Shown: positions 50,228 through 59,070, numbered from the stretch's first letter. The stretch: DNA of 64,000 nt from JANQPD01 sp963715655 (GCA_963715655.1 OY970262.1:3410001-3474000); one strand, 5' to 3'. Program-made: numbers and translations. The notes: generated by a model from the sequence alone, not told the origin.

Positions 50228-50583
50228 GAAATAGGACTTTCCCCTCCCCCTTTTAAAAGTCTATCAATTTCAGATTCACGTTCCATTGAATCGTCAATTC
50301 TAAATTCTAATTCAGGCATTCTGCGCAAGCTACCTTTCATTTTACGCACTAATAAATCTTTTATATGTGCTTTGTTCTTGTTACTGTATTCCAGCACCGT
50401 GTTTGCTTGTTCGGTAGGAAAAACGCTAAAATTTACCCAAGCTATGGACAGATCAGCCGTAATACGCACGTGCGTTACACTAACCAACGTATTTTTAAAT
50501 TCATTTTTTGCAATAGCTCTAAAAATTTCAGCTAAATCCTGCTGAACAAGTTTAGAAACTTTATTTAATCGTGTAGCATCCAT
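50224..50583 (-). CDS. rbfA: 30S ribosome-binding factor A
   Basis: 119 residues; binds the 5' helix of 16S rRNA during small-subunit maturation and cold adaptation. The KH-like core is recognisable: RLNKVSKLVQQDLAEIFR, LVSVTHVRITADLSIAWVNF and MPELEFRIDDSMERESEID. A -7 element TACTTTTG lies on the minus strand just upstream. Confidence 0.93.
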   Translation of the reverse strand: MDATRLNKVSKLVQQDLAEIFRAIAKNEFKNTLVSVTHVRITADLSIAWVNFSVFPTEQANTVLEYSNKNKAHIKDLLVRKMKGSLRRMPELEFRIDDSMERESEIDRLLKGGGESPIS

Positions 50584-50587
50584 GGCG

Positions 50588-50595
50588 CAAAAGTA
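50588..50595 (-). promoter_or_regulatory. -7 element TACTTTTG of rbfA
   Basis: Exact TAnnTTTG match on the minus strand, four bases before the ATG; an almost leaderless transcript. The rest of the 50596-50871 gap contains no recognised feature. Confidence 0.45.
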
Positions 50596-50871
50596 AGCAT
50601 TGTATAAAGTTGTTTTACGGCAACGGATAAGAGTATCGGCATTTATATGGGATTGCTTAGCACAATTTCCAAAAGGATAATAAACACCTTTTCATTTTGA
50701 AATGCACGCATAGTAATTTTATTTGAGATGTATTTTACAAACCATTTATACATCTAAATATCAGCATGTTAAGGCCAATTGTATTACGTTTCAAAACTTT
50801 GGAACAATTATACCATACAGCTTAAAACCTTTTCAAGGTACACCAAATAATAAACGTAATAAGATTAAAAT

Positions 50872-51393
50872 ATGGATACGGTAACATTAAAAGACGTAGA
50901 TTTTTCAACTAAACATCGTAAAATTGAATTACATACGGGTTTAGATGAAACTGCTAGAAATAGTGTTTCAAATCATTTAAAAGGAAATTTAGCTGATAGC
51001 TATTTGTTGCTACTTAAAACACACTACTATCATTGGAATGTAAAAGGAACTTTATTTAAAGCTTTACACGATATGACCGAAGAACAATACACGGAATTGT
51101 TTGAGGCCATTGATGACATTGCCGAACGCTTACGCGCACTAGGGCATGAAGCACCCGGAACTTTTACAGAGTACGCAAAAATGAGCGATGTGAAGGATGC
51201 AAAAAAAGGTATTACCGATTTAGAGATGGCTGCCGATCTTTTAGAAACACATGAACACGTGATTGTGCAATTAAGAAATACCCTAAAAGCTGCTAACGAG
51301 GTGGAGGATGAAGTAACCGTGGATATGATGGTAGGAAGATTGACAGTGCATGAAAAAAATGCATGGATGCTGAGAAGTTTCATTGAAAGATAA
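50872..51393 (+). CDS. dps: Dps-family DNA-protection/ferritin-like protein
   Basis: 173 residues of the ferritin-like Dps family, dodecameric iron-oxidising protein that protects DNA in starvation and peroxide stress. The ferroxidase region THYYHWNVKGTLFKALHDMTEEQY and FEAIDDIAERLRALGHEAPG holds the His and Asp/Glu ligands of the intersubunit site; the C-terminal helix VGRLTVHEKNAWMLRSF is typical. First gene of a plus-strand series of stress-type proteins. Confidence 0.95.
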   Translation: MDTVTLKDVDFSTKHRKIELHTGLDETARNSVSNHLKGNLADSYLLLLKTHYYHWNVKGTLFKALHDMTEEQYTELFEAIDDIAERLRALGHEAPGTFTEYAKMSDVKDAKKGITDLEMAADLLETHEHVIVQLRNTLKAANEVEDEVTVDMMVGRLTVHEKNAWMLRSFIER

Positions 51394-51394
51394 G

Positions 51395-51826
51395 ATGCAT
51401 TTTTCTATAAAACATATATGGGTAGGTTGTGTATTTGCAGGAGCAACATTGATGTTAGCTGCTTGTAATTTTACAAGTTCAGAAGTTGATAGAAATGAAT
51501 TAACCACTAATGTGCCCGCAGATAGCCTTCCTGTAGCTGATTTGCAAACAGAAAAAGACTTAGTGGACAGACGCATTAACGATAAAATTGCGGATATTCA
51601 GAAATACATGACTAAAATTGACTCCTCGTCAAGTGAAAATGCCATTGAATTAAAAACAGATCTTACCTCTATACAAGTGGAACTTGACCAAATGTTGAAA
51701 AACATTAAGAGTGATTCTCTGTTTAAGGATTCAGCTACACGTAATAGATTGCAAATGGTGGAAGACGAATTGATGCAGATTGGCAAGGAAATAGACGAAA
51801 TAAAGTATAAGCAACATAAAGAATGA
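51395..51826 (+). CDS. small lipoprotein with coiled-coil tendency
   Basis: 143 residues; lipobox ATLMLAAC (Cys about 20). The remainder is charged and helical (DLVDRRINDKIADIQKYMTK, LQMVEDELMQIGKEIDEIKY), suggesting a coiled coil anchored to a membrane. A TTG overlapping the dps stop is ignored in favour of ATG 51395, one base after it. Its stop overlaps the next ATG. Unknown function; location points to envelope stress. Confidence 0.7.
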   Translation: MHFSIKHIWVGCVFAGATLMLAACNFTSSEVDRNELTTNVPADSLPVADLQTEKDLVDRRINDKIADIQKYMTKIDSSSSENAIELKTDLTSIQVELDQMLKNIKSDSLFKDSATRNRLQMVEDELMQIGKEIDEIKYKQHKE

Positions 51827-52164
51827 AGTTAACCTCACCAAGAGAAAATCCTTATAACGATTTAAATAAAACGAAGGATGCCTACGCTGAAAAAGGTTTT
51901 AAAGACGCTTGGACAGTAATTTCTGCAACGGTGGCCACCCTAGGTGACCAAGAAGAGCAGGCCAATGATTTACACATTGCAATGCAACAACGCTTTATTA
52001 GTGATAAAAACGAAAGTGACAACAAAGCACTTTATGCAATAGCTTCTAAAACTGGCCGCAAAGGCTACTTAGAAGCACCGTATGGCAAATTTGCCGATGA
52101 AACTACAGATGCATTTTTAAGAAATGTGGATGTGTCTGACTCTTTAAATAACATTTCACAATAA
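51823..52164 (+). CDS. hypothetical protein of 113 residues
   Basis: No domain recognised. The protein is polar and looks cytosolic and helical (LNKTKDAYAEKGFKDAWTVI, LGDQEEQANDLHIAMQQRFI, NKALYAIASKTGRKGYLEAP). The four-base ATGA overlap with the lipoprotein gene shows coupled translation. Confidence 0.65.
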   Translation: MKLTSPRENPYNDLNKTKDAYAEKGFKDAWTVISATVATLGDQEEQANDLHIAMQQRFISDKNESDNKALYAIASKTGRKGYLEAPYGKFADETTDAFLRNVDVSDSLNNISQ

Positions 52165-52198
52165 TTAGGATTTTCTAACACTTATAAATAAATAAAAC

Positions 52199-52489
52199 AT
52201 GAGTAATCAATCAGGTAACGTAATTTTAGGAACATTAATTGGAGCTGCAATTGGTGTAGCCGCAGGTATTTTATTAGCACCGGCCAAAGGTGAAGACACT
52301 AGAGAAATATTAGCTGGCAAAGCCGGTGATGCAAAAAATTCTATTGATGAATTAGCTACAAGCGCATTAAATTCCTTAAAGCGCATTAAGGATTCGGCTG
52401 AAAGCAGTTTAAAGTCAACCAAAAAAGTTGCTGAAGCTGAAGCCGGTAAAGTTACAAACGAAGCCAAGCGCAAGCTTGAGCAAGCGTAG
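52199..52489 (+). CDS. YtxH-like protein
   Basis: 96 residues. A Gly-rich N-terminal membrane segment VILGTLIGAAIGVAAGILLA followed by APAKGEDTREILAGKAGDAK and a Lys/Ala-rich helical tail, the YtxH pattern of general-stress proteins. The role is unknown; probably a membrane-anchored helical protein. Terminator follows. Confidence 0.85.
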   Translation: MSNQSGNVILGTLIGAAIGVAAGILLAPAKGEDTREILAGKAGDAKNSIDELATSALNSLKRIKDSAESSLKSTKKVAEAEAGKVTNEAKRKLEQA

Positions 52490-52505
52490 TATTTAACCCT
52501 TTTAG

Positions 52506-52540
52506 AGCAGGTATAGCGGAAGTTATACCTGCTTTTTTTT
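52506..52540 (+). terminator. hairpin after the YtxH gene
   Basis: AGCAGGTATA and TATACCTGCT around a 10-base loop, then eight T. Splits the dps group from the following genes or attenuates between them. Confidence 0.85.
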
Positions 52541-52550
52541 AAACCAACAC

Positions 52551-52949
52551 ATGAAAATAACGGAAAAAATTACTTCCTATATTAAAAATTTGAAAGAGTA
52601 TATCAACAGTGAGCTTGACTTGTTGAAGCTTTCTGCAATGAGAAAAATAGGTAATTTATTAGGCCTTATTTTCAGTGCTATATTTATTATGTTCCTATTT
52701 CATATTACCATTGCTTTAATTGGTATATGGGTAGGTTTTTGGCTTTCAGAAATATACGATAGTACTAGTATTGGCTTTGGTATTACCGTACTTATTTATA
52801 TACTTTGGACTTTTATTAGTATCGTTTTTAGAAACGCGCTATTGGTAAAACCATTTAGCAAATTAATTTTAAAATCTATGCTTGAAATTGAAGAACAGGA
52901 ACGTTTAGAACAAGTATCAAATGAACCTAACGACAATGAAAAAGCGTAA
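52551..52949 (+). CDS. holin-X / DUF1469-like membrane protein
   Basis: 132 residues. Two central membrane segments (LGLIFSAIFIMFLFHITIAL and IGFGITVLIYILWTFISIVF) flanked by basic and acidic helices, the pattern of the phage holin family (Actinobacterial Holin-X, DUF1469). No lysis genes are near, so the holin name is only a family label; with YtxH and Dps it is part of a stress cluster. Confidence 0.75.
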   Translation: MKITEKITSYIKNLKEYINSELDLLKLSAMRKIGNLLGLIFSAIFIMFLFHITIALIGIWVGFWLSEIYDSTSIGFGITVLIYILWTFISIVFRNALLVKPFSKLILKSMLEIEEQERLEQVSNEPNDNEKA

Positions 52950-53223
52950 CAAATTAGACTCAAGAATTGATGAATTAAGCAAACGCAGAAATGCGCTTCG
53001 TTCTCAATTATTTACTACTTCAGATAGTACGCGAGCTACCGCGAGTAATATGCAAAATGGGTTTTACCTAGCCCAAATGTTACTTGGGTTTTATAAAAAC
53101 CTTACCAATTATCACCTACCACCAAAAAAAAGGATTCAAAAAGTTGTTTCTACCCTAGCTACCATAGTGGTAATAAACATGATAAGAAAGATATTTATTA
53201 AAAAGAAAATAGAAAATAAATGA
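52936..53223 (+). CDS. small basic hypothetical protein
   Basis: 95 residues from ATG 52936, which overlaps the preceding stop; an in-frame ATG at 52921 would add five residues. Basic helical N-terminal half (RNKLDSRIDELSKRRNALRS) and one possible C-terminal membrane segment (VVSTLATIVVINMI) before a Lys-rich end. Conserved family not recognised. Overlaps the MscS start. Confidence 0.6.
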   Translation: MKKRNKLDSRIDELSKRRNALRSQLFTTSDSTRATASNMQNGFYLAQMLLGFYKNLTNYHLPPKKRIQKVVSTLATIVVINMIRKIFIKKKIENK

Positions 53224-54158
53224 TGGCTGTGGATGTAAACAAAGCGTACGAATTAGTGACAGGAAAATTGGAAGAGTGGTTGGCAATGGCTATAAAAATG
53301 CTTCCAAATCTTGTAGTAGCCATTTTAATTTTACTCGCCTTTGTTGGTATAGCCAAGCTTGCCCGAAAGCTTTTAGCTAAAATTTTTAACCGTTTTACGG
53401 ATAACAACAGCATTCAAAATTTACTGAGTAGCATTGTTTACATAGGCATATTAGCCATAGGTACTTTTATAGCACTTACCGTTTTAAATTTAGATGGTGC
53501 GGTTACATCATTACTGGCCGGTGCCGGTGTAATAGGTTTAGCATTAGGTTTTGCGTTTCAAGATATTGCCAGCAACTTTATTGCCGGTACTATGATGGGC
53601 ATAAAAAAGCCTTTTCAAATTGGTGATTTAATTAAAACTAACGACTATTTCGGAAAAGTTTTAAAAATTGAACTGCGTAGTACGCTTATAGAAACGATGC
53701 AAGGGCAGCAAATTATTATACCAAACGCAGAGGTTTTTAAAAATCCTATAATTAACTATACTACCAAAAAGAAACGTAGAATTGACATTGCCGTTGGCGT
53801 AACGTACGGGCAAGATTTACCTTTTGCCAAAAAAATTGCCAAGGAAGCCATTGAATCTATAGAAGGAGTAGATACAGATAACGTATCTATATTTTATACC
53901 GGTTTTGGTGGTTCGTCTATTGATTTTACCATTAGGTATTGGATGGATTTTAGCAATAAGCAATTTGAATATTTGGATAGGCAAGATGCCGGTATCATTG
54001 CAATTAAGCAGGCGTTTGATAAAAATGATATAGGAATTCCTTTCCCAATACGTACGTTGGATTTTGGAGACGTGGACTTCAAATCAATTTTTAGTCAGGC
54101 ACAAAATAGCTTAGGTTCCACACAGCAGAGTTCCTCCTCCTCTTCTGCTTCAAATTAA
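53220..54158 (+). CDS. MscS-family mechanosensitive channel
   Basis: 312 residues, the short MscS type. Three membrane helices, the pore helix VTSLLAGAGVIGLALGFAFQ with the Gly/Ala pattern, then the beta-domain signature DIASNFIAGTMMGIKKPFQI and GDLIKTNDYFGKVLKIELRS, a cytoplasmic vestibule, and a Ser-rich end (QQSSSSSSASN). It releases solutes on hypo-osmotic shock. Confidence 0.92.
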   Translation: MMAVDVNKAYELVTGKLEEWLAMAIKMLPNLVVAILILLAFVGIAKLARKLLAKIFNRFTDNNSIQNLLSSIVYIGILAIGTFIALTVLNLDGAVTSLLAGAGVIGLALGFAFQDIASNFIAGTMMGIKKPFQIGDLIKTNDYFGKVLKIELRSTLIETMQGQQIIIPNAEVFKNPIINYTTKKKRRIDIAVGVTYGQDLPFAKKIAKEAIESIEGVDTDNVSIFYTGFGGSSIDFTIRYWMDFSNKQFEYLDRQDAGIIAIKQAFDKNDIGIPFPIRTLDFGDVDFKSIFSQAQNSLGSTQQSSSSSSASN

Positions 54159-54175
54159 TTAGTTTACCGTTTTTT

Positions 54176-55306
54176 ATGAAAAAATTTCTTATTGGCTTAG
54201 GCATAGTAGTGGTATTGCTTGTAATAGCCAACCTAGTGTTAGAACCTGTAGCTAAATACTATGTAAACAAAGAGTTAGGCAAACTTGAAGGTTATAAAGG
54301 TAGTGTAGAAGACATTGGTATTGCCCTGTGGCGCGGTGCATACACTATTGAAGGGTTAGATATTGTAAAAACAGACTCCAAAGCAGCTGAACCTTTTTTT
54401 GCTGCAAAAGCCATTGATATTTCCGTGCAGTGGGCAGCGCTTTTTAAAGGTGCCATTGTGGGCGAGGTTATTATTGAGCAGCCTATTTTAAATTTTGCGG
54501 TAGAACCTTCTTCCGGAGAAGTGCAAACTGGCGGTGACAATAATTGGGTAGAAACGGTTAAAAACTTAGTGCCTATTCAAATAAACAGATTTGAAATTAT
54601 TGGAGGTAATATTCACTACAAAGATCCTACGGCTAAACCATTGGTAGATGTGGAGTTGAAAAAATTTAACGTGCTAGCCACCAATTTAGGTAATGCAGAT
54701 CATAATGATAAATTATTACCATCTCATGTAAGTGCTGATGGTATGATGAGTGGCAACGGAATTTTGGATATCGAAATGGATATCAATCCGCTTAAAGAAA
54801 CTCCGGATTTTGATTTATCAATGGAATTGAAAGATTTGGAACTTACCTATTTAAAAGATTTTACAGAAGCTTACGCTAATTTCACTTTTAAAGAAGGTCA
54901 ATTGTTTCTTTCTAGCGAAGTAGCCATGAAAGATGGAAATTTTGAAGGTTACGTAAAGCCAGTTTTGGACAATGTAAAGATTATTGATCTTGACAATGAA
55001 GAAAGCAACTTTTGGCGCAAGGCTTGGGAAGTGGTAATTGGTTCTGTTATTGGCGTATTTAAAAATCAACGTACTGATGAGTTTGCTACTAAAGTGCCTT
55101 TTTCCGGGTCGGTAAATGATACTGAGGTGGGCATTATTGCTACATTGGCCAATGTTTTACAAAACGCATTTATAGATTCTTTCGGTAAAAATATTCAAGG
55201 CTCCGTAGATATAAATGATGTAGATAATAAAGAGGACAAAGGCTTTTTTGAAGAACTGTTTGATGGAGATGGAGAACGTGGAAAAGAAAAAGAAGATAAA
55301 AAGTAG
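54176..55306 (+). CDS. DUF748/AsmA-like membrane-anchored protein
   Basis: 376 residues. N-terminal membrane anchor (LIGLGIVVVLLVIANLVL), then an AsmA-like beta domain: YEGLDIVKT-type start (AYTIEGLDIVKTDSK), IDISVQWAALFKGAIVGEVI, NRFEIIGGNIHYKDPTAKP and a DUF748 core ending before an acidic Lys/Glu tail (about 355-376). AsmA-like proteins bridge the envelope and carry lipids. It follows MscS by 17 bases as the last gene of the stress series. Confidence 0.8.
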   Translation: MKKFLIGLGIVVVLLVIANLVLEPVAKYYVNKELGKLEGYKGSVEDIGIALWRGAYTIEGLDIVKTDSKAAEPFFAAKAIDISVQWAALFKGAIVGEVIIEQPILNFAVEPSSGEVQTGGDNNWVETVKNLVPIQINRFEIIGGNIHYKDPTAKPLVDVELKKFNVLATNLGNADHNDKLLPSHVSADGMMSGNGILDIEMDINPLKETPDFDLSMELKDLELTYLKDFTEAYANFTFKEGQLFLSSEVAMKDGNFEGYVKPVLDNVKIIDLDNEESNFWRKAWEVVIGSVIGVFKNQRTDEFATKVPFSGSVNDTEVGIIATLANVLQNAFIDSFGKNIQGSVDINDVDNKEDKGFFEELFDGDGERGKEKEDKK

Positions 55307-55512
55307 GATTAGTTTAGAGAATACAAATTTTTAAAGTTCTTTTACATCCTTACATTAATGGTACTGGTATTAATCAAAGGATACTTGCAGAATATATTGT
55401 TTATAATAATGATACAGTACACGATACTATAAATAAACAAAGTCCCTATTTAATTCACCGGTAAATATTATATCCAAAATCTCACGTTCAACTTTAACTG
55501 TTGAAGTCAAAA

Positions 55513-55548
55513 AAAAAAGAGTCATTAATTTTATGAACACCTCTTTTT
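55513..55548. terminator. hairpin between DUF748 and aldehyde dehydrogenase genes
   Basis: AAAAAGAG and CTCTTTTT with an inner TCAT/ATGA pairing; A-run and T-run on the two sides. It can end both convergent transcripts. The rest of the 55307-55512 gap has no clear feature. Confidence 0.55.
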
Positions 55549-55550
55549 AT

Positions 55551-56933
55551 TTAACCCATTATCTTTTTTATCACCTTTAAAACAAAGTAATTGTAGGGTG
55601 GATATTTTTGTTTCAAATCAAACCATGTTCCGGTTTTCATAATGGCCTTGGTGTGGCTAAAGGCATCAAAACCATATTTACCATGATAATTGCCTAAACC
55701 ACTACTACCCACTCCGCCAAAAGGCAAATTAGTATTGGTTAAATGGAAAACCGTGTTGTTTATCATACCGCCACCAAAGCTAATTTTTTCGGTAAAGGTT
55801 TTCTGAATTTCCGCTTTATCAGAAAATATATACAGCGCTAAAGGAAAAGGACGTTGCTTTATTATATTAATTGCTTCTGCAGTATTGGCGAAGCTAATAA
55901 TAGGCAAAATTGGCCCGAAAATCTCTTCTTGCATTAAGTCTGAAGCAAGGTCAACTTGATTAATTAACGTGGGCGCAATGCGTAATTTAGCCTCGTTAGT
56001 TTCTCCGCCAAAAGCAATTTTTTGGTTTTTTAAATAGCCCGTTAGTTTATCAAACCTATCTTGATTTACAATTTTTCCGTAATCTTCACTTTCTAAAGGT
56101 TTGGCTCCGTAAAACTCCTTGATAGTTTCTATCAAAAGTTTTTCAAATTCGGACTGTACTTTTTGGTGTACAAGCAAATAATCAGGAGCAACGCAAGTTT
56201 GGCCGGCATTTAGCCACTTACCAAAAGCAATACGCTTGGCCGCCACTTTTAAATTAGCAGATGCATCAACTATGGCCGGACTTTTACCGCCCAATTCAAG
56301 CGTGCAAGGCACTAATTTTGGTGCGGCCATCTCCGCAATTTTTTTCCCCACAGGTACACTGCCCGTAAAAAATACATGGTCAAAACGATGGTTGTTCATT
56401 AATTCCGGCACTACCTCCTGCCCTTCACCCTGCACCACAGTAAGGTATGCAGCATCAAAATTATCTGTAATCAGTTTTTCAATTAGGTTGGCAACAGCTG
56501 GTGTTTGTTCCGGTGGTTTTATTACACACGTGTTGCCCGCAGCCATGCTAGCAACTACGGGTGCAAGCAAAAGCTGAAAGGGATAATTCCAAGGGCCAAT
56601 AATTAATGTTATGCCTTTTGGCTCTTTGCGCACATAACTTTTTGAGGGAAAACTGAGTAAGCCACTGCTCACCTTTTTTGGCTTCATCCAACGGCTCAGG
56701 TTTTTTAAAGCAACGTTTATTTCTTCATACACAAAGCCTACTTCACTTACGTAACCTTCAAAATCTGATTTACCCAAATCTTGATGCAAAGCATTTAAAA
56801 TCTCTGATTCATGGTTTTTTATTACCTCCTTAAGCTTGGTAAGCTGCTGTTTTCTAAAGGTATAGCTGCGGGTGGAATCTGCATCAAAAAAAGTGCGCTG
56901 CTTTTGTACAAGCGCTTGGTAGTTGGTATCCAT
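55551..56933 (-). CDS. aldehyde dehydrogenase
   Basis: 460 residues of the class 3-like family (short form, membrane-associated C-terminus FVLKVIKKIMG). NAD-binding PKGITLIIGPWNYPFQLLLA, the catalytic Glu in PCTLELGGKSPAIV, the nucleophilic Cys in NAGQTCVAPDYLLVH and EEIFGPILPII are present. It oxidises medium- to long-chain aliphatic aldehydes in relatives. Single gene. Confidence 0.93.
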   Translation of the reverse strand: MDTNYQALVQKQRTFFDADSTRSYTFRKQQLTKLKEVIKNHESEILNALHQDLGKSDFEGYVSEVGFVYEEINVALKNLSRWMKPKKVSSGLLSFPSKSYVRKEPKGITLIIGPWNYPFQLLLAPVVASMAAGNTCVIKPPEQTPAVANLIEKLITDNFDAAYLTVVQGEGQEVVPELMNNHRFDHVFFTGSVPVGKKIAEMAAPKLVPCTLELGGKSPAIVDASANLKVAAKRIAFGKWLNAGQTCVAPDYLLVHQKVQSEFEKLLIETIKEFYGAKPLESEDYGKIVNQDRFDKLTGYLKNQKIAFGGETNEAKLRIAPTLINQVDLASDLMQEEIFGPILPIISFANTAEAINIIKQRPFPLALYIFSDKAEIQKTFTEKISFGGGMINNTVFHLTNTNLPFGGVGSSGLGNYHGKYGFDAFSHTKAIMKTGTWFDLKQKYPPYNYFVLKVIKKIMG

Positions 56934-57005
56934 AAGTAACTATTATGCTTATGGAAACAACACACGCACCAATATAATGTTGAAAATTAGCAAACGTAAT
57001 AGCAC

Positions 57006-57641
57006 TTATACCACATTAAAGAGCTTAGAGAACTTAGGATAAGTGGTAAAATGTTTAGAAGCATCTTTAGTAGAAAGCACCCTACGAATTTGGCGCTTTT
57101 TAAGAAGTAAGTCTGCTTTCTTAATGTAATTTCCTACTAAGTGTAACTCATCCTTTTTAGAATTTAGTTTGAGATTGTAACAGGCTCGGTTTACCAAATC
57201 CGCAGCACTTAATGCATCGTCTGCCGTATATATTTTTAAATTTTTGGTGTACACTCCGCAAGCGCTTAGCACAAAATTGGTGCCCTCTAGCCAATAGTCT
57301 GATACCAACATAAAATCCCAACCACGCTTTTTTTCTATGGAAGCAAATAAGTGCTGAATTCCTTCCCAGCTATCAAAACTATGTTCGGTTGATTTAAAAT
57401 ATTCTTTTAGGCAAGAAAGAAAAGCAGTTTTGGTATCTGCATACTCTTTTTCAGTAGGAAAGCGCTTCAACACCTTCATATATACGTCAAGCAAAGCACC
57501 ACTGCAGTTGTTGTTCCAGTTAATTCCATTAAAATTAACCTCTTGACCAAGCGTATTGCAAATAGATTTTTTCAAACATTCACGCAAGGATAAATAATCA
57601 AAATCGACAACCGAACGTAAATCAAAAACAACCAGATTCAT
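57006..57641 (-). CDS. HAD-like protein with altered catalytic motif
   Basis: 211 residues with the outline of a HAD fold: MNLVVFDLRSVVDF at the usual motif I place, a helical cap (residues about 30-90), DFMLVSDYWLEGTNFVLSAC as motif II and DELHLVGNYIKKADLLLKK where the acidic motif IV should be. Motif I keeps the first Asp but not the second (FDLRS for DxD), and motif IV lacks the GD/DD, so a phosphatase activity is doubtful. It may be a binding or degenerate member. No operon partner; a TATTTTTG element is at 57677-57670. Confidence 0.5.
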   Translation of the reverse strand: MNLVVFDLRSVVDFDYLSLRECLKKSICNTLGQEVNFNGINWNNNCSGALLDVYMKVLKRFPTEKEYADTKTAFLSCLKEYFKSTEHSFDSWEGIQHLFASIEKKRGWDFMLVSDYWLEGTNFVLSACGVYTKNLKIYTADDALSAADLVNRACYNLKLNSKKDELHLVGNYIKKADLLLKKRQIRRVLSTKDASKHFTTYPKFSKLFNVV

Positions 57642-57669
57642 GTACTTTTTTTTGTAACAATGCTTGGTG

Positions 57670-57677
57670 CAAAAATA
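57670..57677 (-). promoter_or_regulatory. -7 element TATTTTTG
   Basis: Exact TAnnTTTG match on the minus strand, 28 bases before the ATG of the HAD-like gene at 57641. Confidence 0.45.
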
Positions 57678-57711
57678 AGACTGAAACAGTTTACTTTACA
57701 TGTTTTTAATG

Positions 57712-57864
57712 TTAAGTTAACAACTTGAGGGTAGTCTCCACGGTTACACCTTGCTCTAATGTTTTGTGTACAGGACACTTATCCGCTATTTGTAAAACAC
57801 GTTTTTGTTCCGCTTCAGTTAAGTTTCCTTTAACCTCAACAATGCGTGCAAACCTTCCAATTTT
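57712..57864 (-). other. C-terminal part of the OsmC domain beyond an in-frame UGA
   Basis: The frame of the hydrolase-OsmC gene continues after TGA 57867-57865 for 50 codons without change of phase: KIGRFARIVEVKGNLTEAEQ, KRVLQIADKCPVHKTLEQGV, then TVETTLKLLT, and ends at TAA 57714-57712. This is the normal end of an OsmC domain, including the KCPVH motif with the second redox Cys. It shows no sign of decay apart from the stop. Confidence 0.85.
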
Positions 57865-58935
57865 TCAATCTTCCTCTACACACTTCTCACAATCAGCCAA
57901 ATAATCGTTATCATAATTTAGGTGCACCCTAATTTCCTCAATATCCATTTTTTTGCGTGTAGCGTACATTTTTAACGTCATGGCGGTGCAAGCACCCAAA
58001 CCAGCCGAAAGCAGTTCATAGGGTGATGGTCCTAAATCTTCACCACCCACACTTTTGGGTTCATCGGCAAGTAAATGATGATTTCCCGCCAAAATTTCTG
58101 TTAAAAAAGGACCTTCTTCAATGCGCGCTACTACTTGGTGTTTACTGTTCAAATCATTTTCAACCTCCGTAGTGGCCGCATACCGCTGTACCCAAGAAGA
58201 AATAACCTGACCAACATAAAGACTGTCTTCCGATTTGGAAAGCAAATGGTCGGCACCATCTAAACTTATAAAACTTTTAGGATGATGCGCGGCATTATAT
58301 ATTGCCTTGGCATTATCAATACCCACGGTAGTATCTTGTGGCGCATGTAGCACCAGCAATGCTTTATTGCGCGCTTTATTCAACAACTCCTCAATACCTT
58401 GATTTTGCAAATCTTGTATAAACTGACTTTTTATTTTGAACGGACGCCCGGCAATTTCTACGGTAGCTTCGCCTTCCTTTTCAATTTTAGCAATGTCTTT
58501 TTTAATAAGCTTAAGCACATGATCTGGCTCAAAAGGCGCTGCTATGGTAGCCACCGCTTTTACACTTTTTAGGTTTACACCCGATAGCACTACTGCGGTG
58601 CCGCCTAAAGAATGGCCTACTAGTAATACCGGAGCTTTATAATTTTCCTCTAAAAAATCTGCAGCAGCTTTAATATCATTTACATTAGATGTGAAGCTAG
58701 AATCTTCAAATTCTCCCCCCGATTGGCCAAGCCCTGTAAAATCAAAACGCAGTACGCCAAATCCTTTTTGCGCTAATGCTAAGGTTATGTTTTTGGCGGC
58801 TTTTAAATCTTTACCGCAGGTAAAGCAATGTGCAAAAATGGCAAAGTGGGCAGGGCTTTTATCAACCGGTAAATCCAATCTACCCGCTAGTTTTACTCCA
58901 TCTGAATTTAAAAAGGTAACACGTTTAGCCTGCAT
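57865..58935 (-). CDS. alpha/beta hydrolase fused to OsmC domain, cut by an in-frame UGA
   Basis: 356 residues up to UGA. The first 260 are an alpha/beta hydrolase (HFAIFAHCFTCGKDLKAAKN, nucleophile Ser in LLVGHSLGGTAVVLSG, Asp in LVLHAPQDTTVGIDNAK, His in GADHLLSKSED). From about 270 the OsmC/Ohr-like domain begins (DLGPSPYELLSAGLGACTAM with the first Cys, MDIEEIRVHLNYDNDYLADC). The TGA removes the last 50 residues with the second redox Cys. Such two-domain proteins are usually about 405 residues, as the extended frame is. Either one-base error, a nonsense mutation or readthrough. The hydrolase half should be unaffected. Confidence 0.88.
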   Translation of the reverse strand: MQAKRVTFLNSDGVKLAGRLDLPVDKSPAHFAIFAHCFTCGKDLKAAKNITLALAQKGFGVLRFDFTGLGQSGGEFEDSSFTSNVNDIKAAADFLEENYKAPVLLVGHSLGGTAVVLSGVNLKSVKAVATIAAPFEPDHVLKLIKKDIAKIEKEGEATVEIAGRPFKIKSQFIQDLQNQGIEELLNKARNKALLVLHAPQDTTVGIDNAKAIYNAAHHPKSFISLDGADHLLSKSEDSLYVGQVISSWVQRYAATTEVENDLNSKHQVVARIEEGPFLTEILAGNHHLLADEPKSVGGEDLGPSPYELLSAGLGACTAMTLKMYATRKKMDIEEIRVHLNYDNDYLADCEKCVEED

Positions 58936-59070
58936 ATTTTTTAGTTTTAGGGAGTAAATTTAAAGTTTGGATACGTTTATATAGCAAAAAACCCAAATGG
59001 TAAACGTGTTCAATAGGAGTTAATAGGGCTTGCTATTATTTGCTCTTATTACCGTTTTTACGCCATAATT

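Noticed and set aside
57865..57867. Selenocysteine codon
   Set aside because: The stop is not at either conserved OsmC cysteine position, and no SECIS-like hairpin or selenocysteine genes were recognised here.
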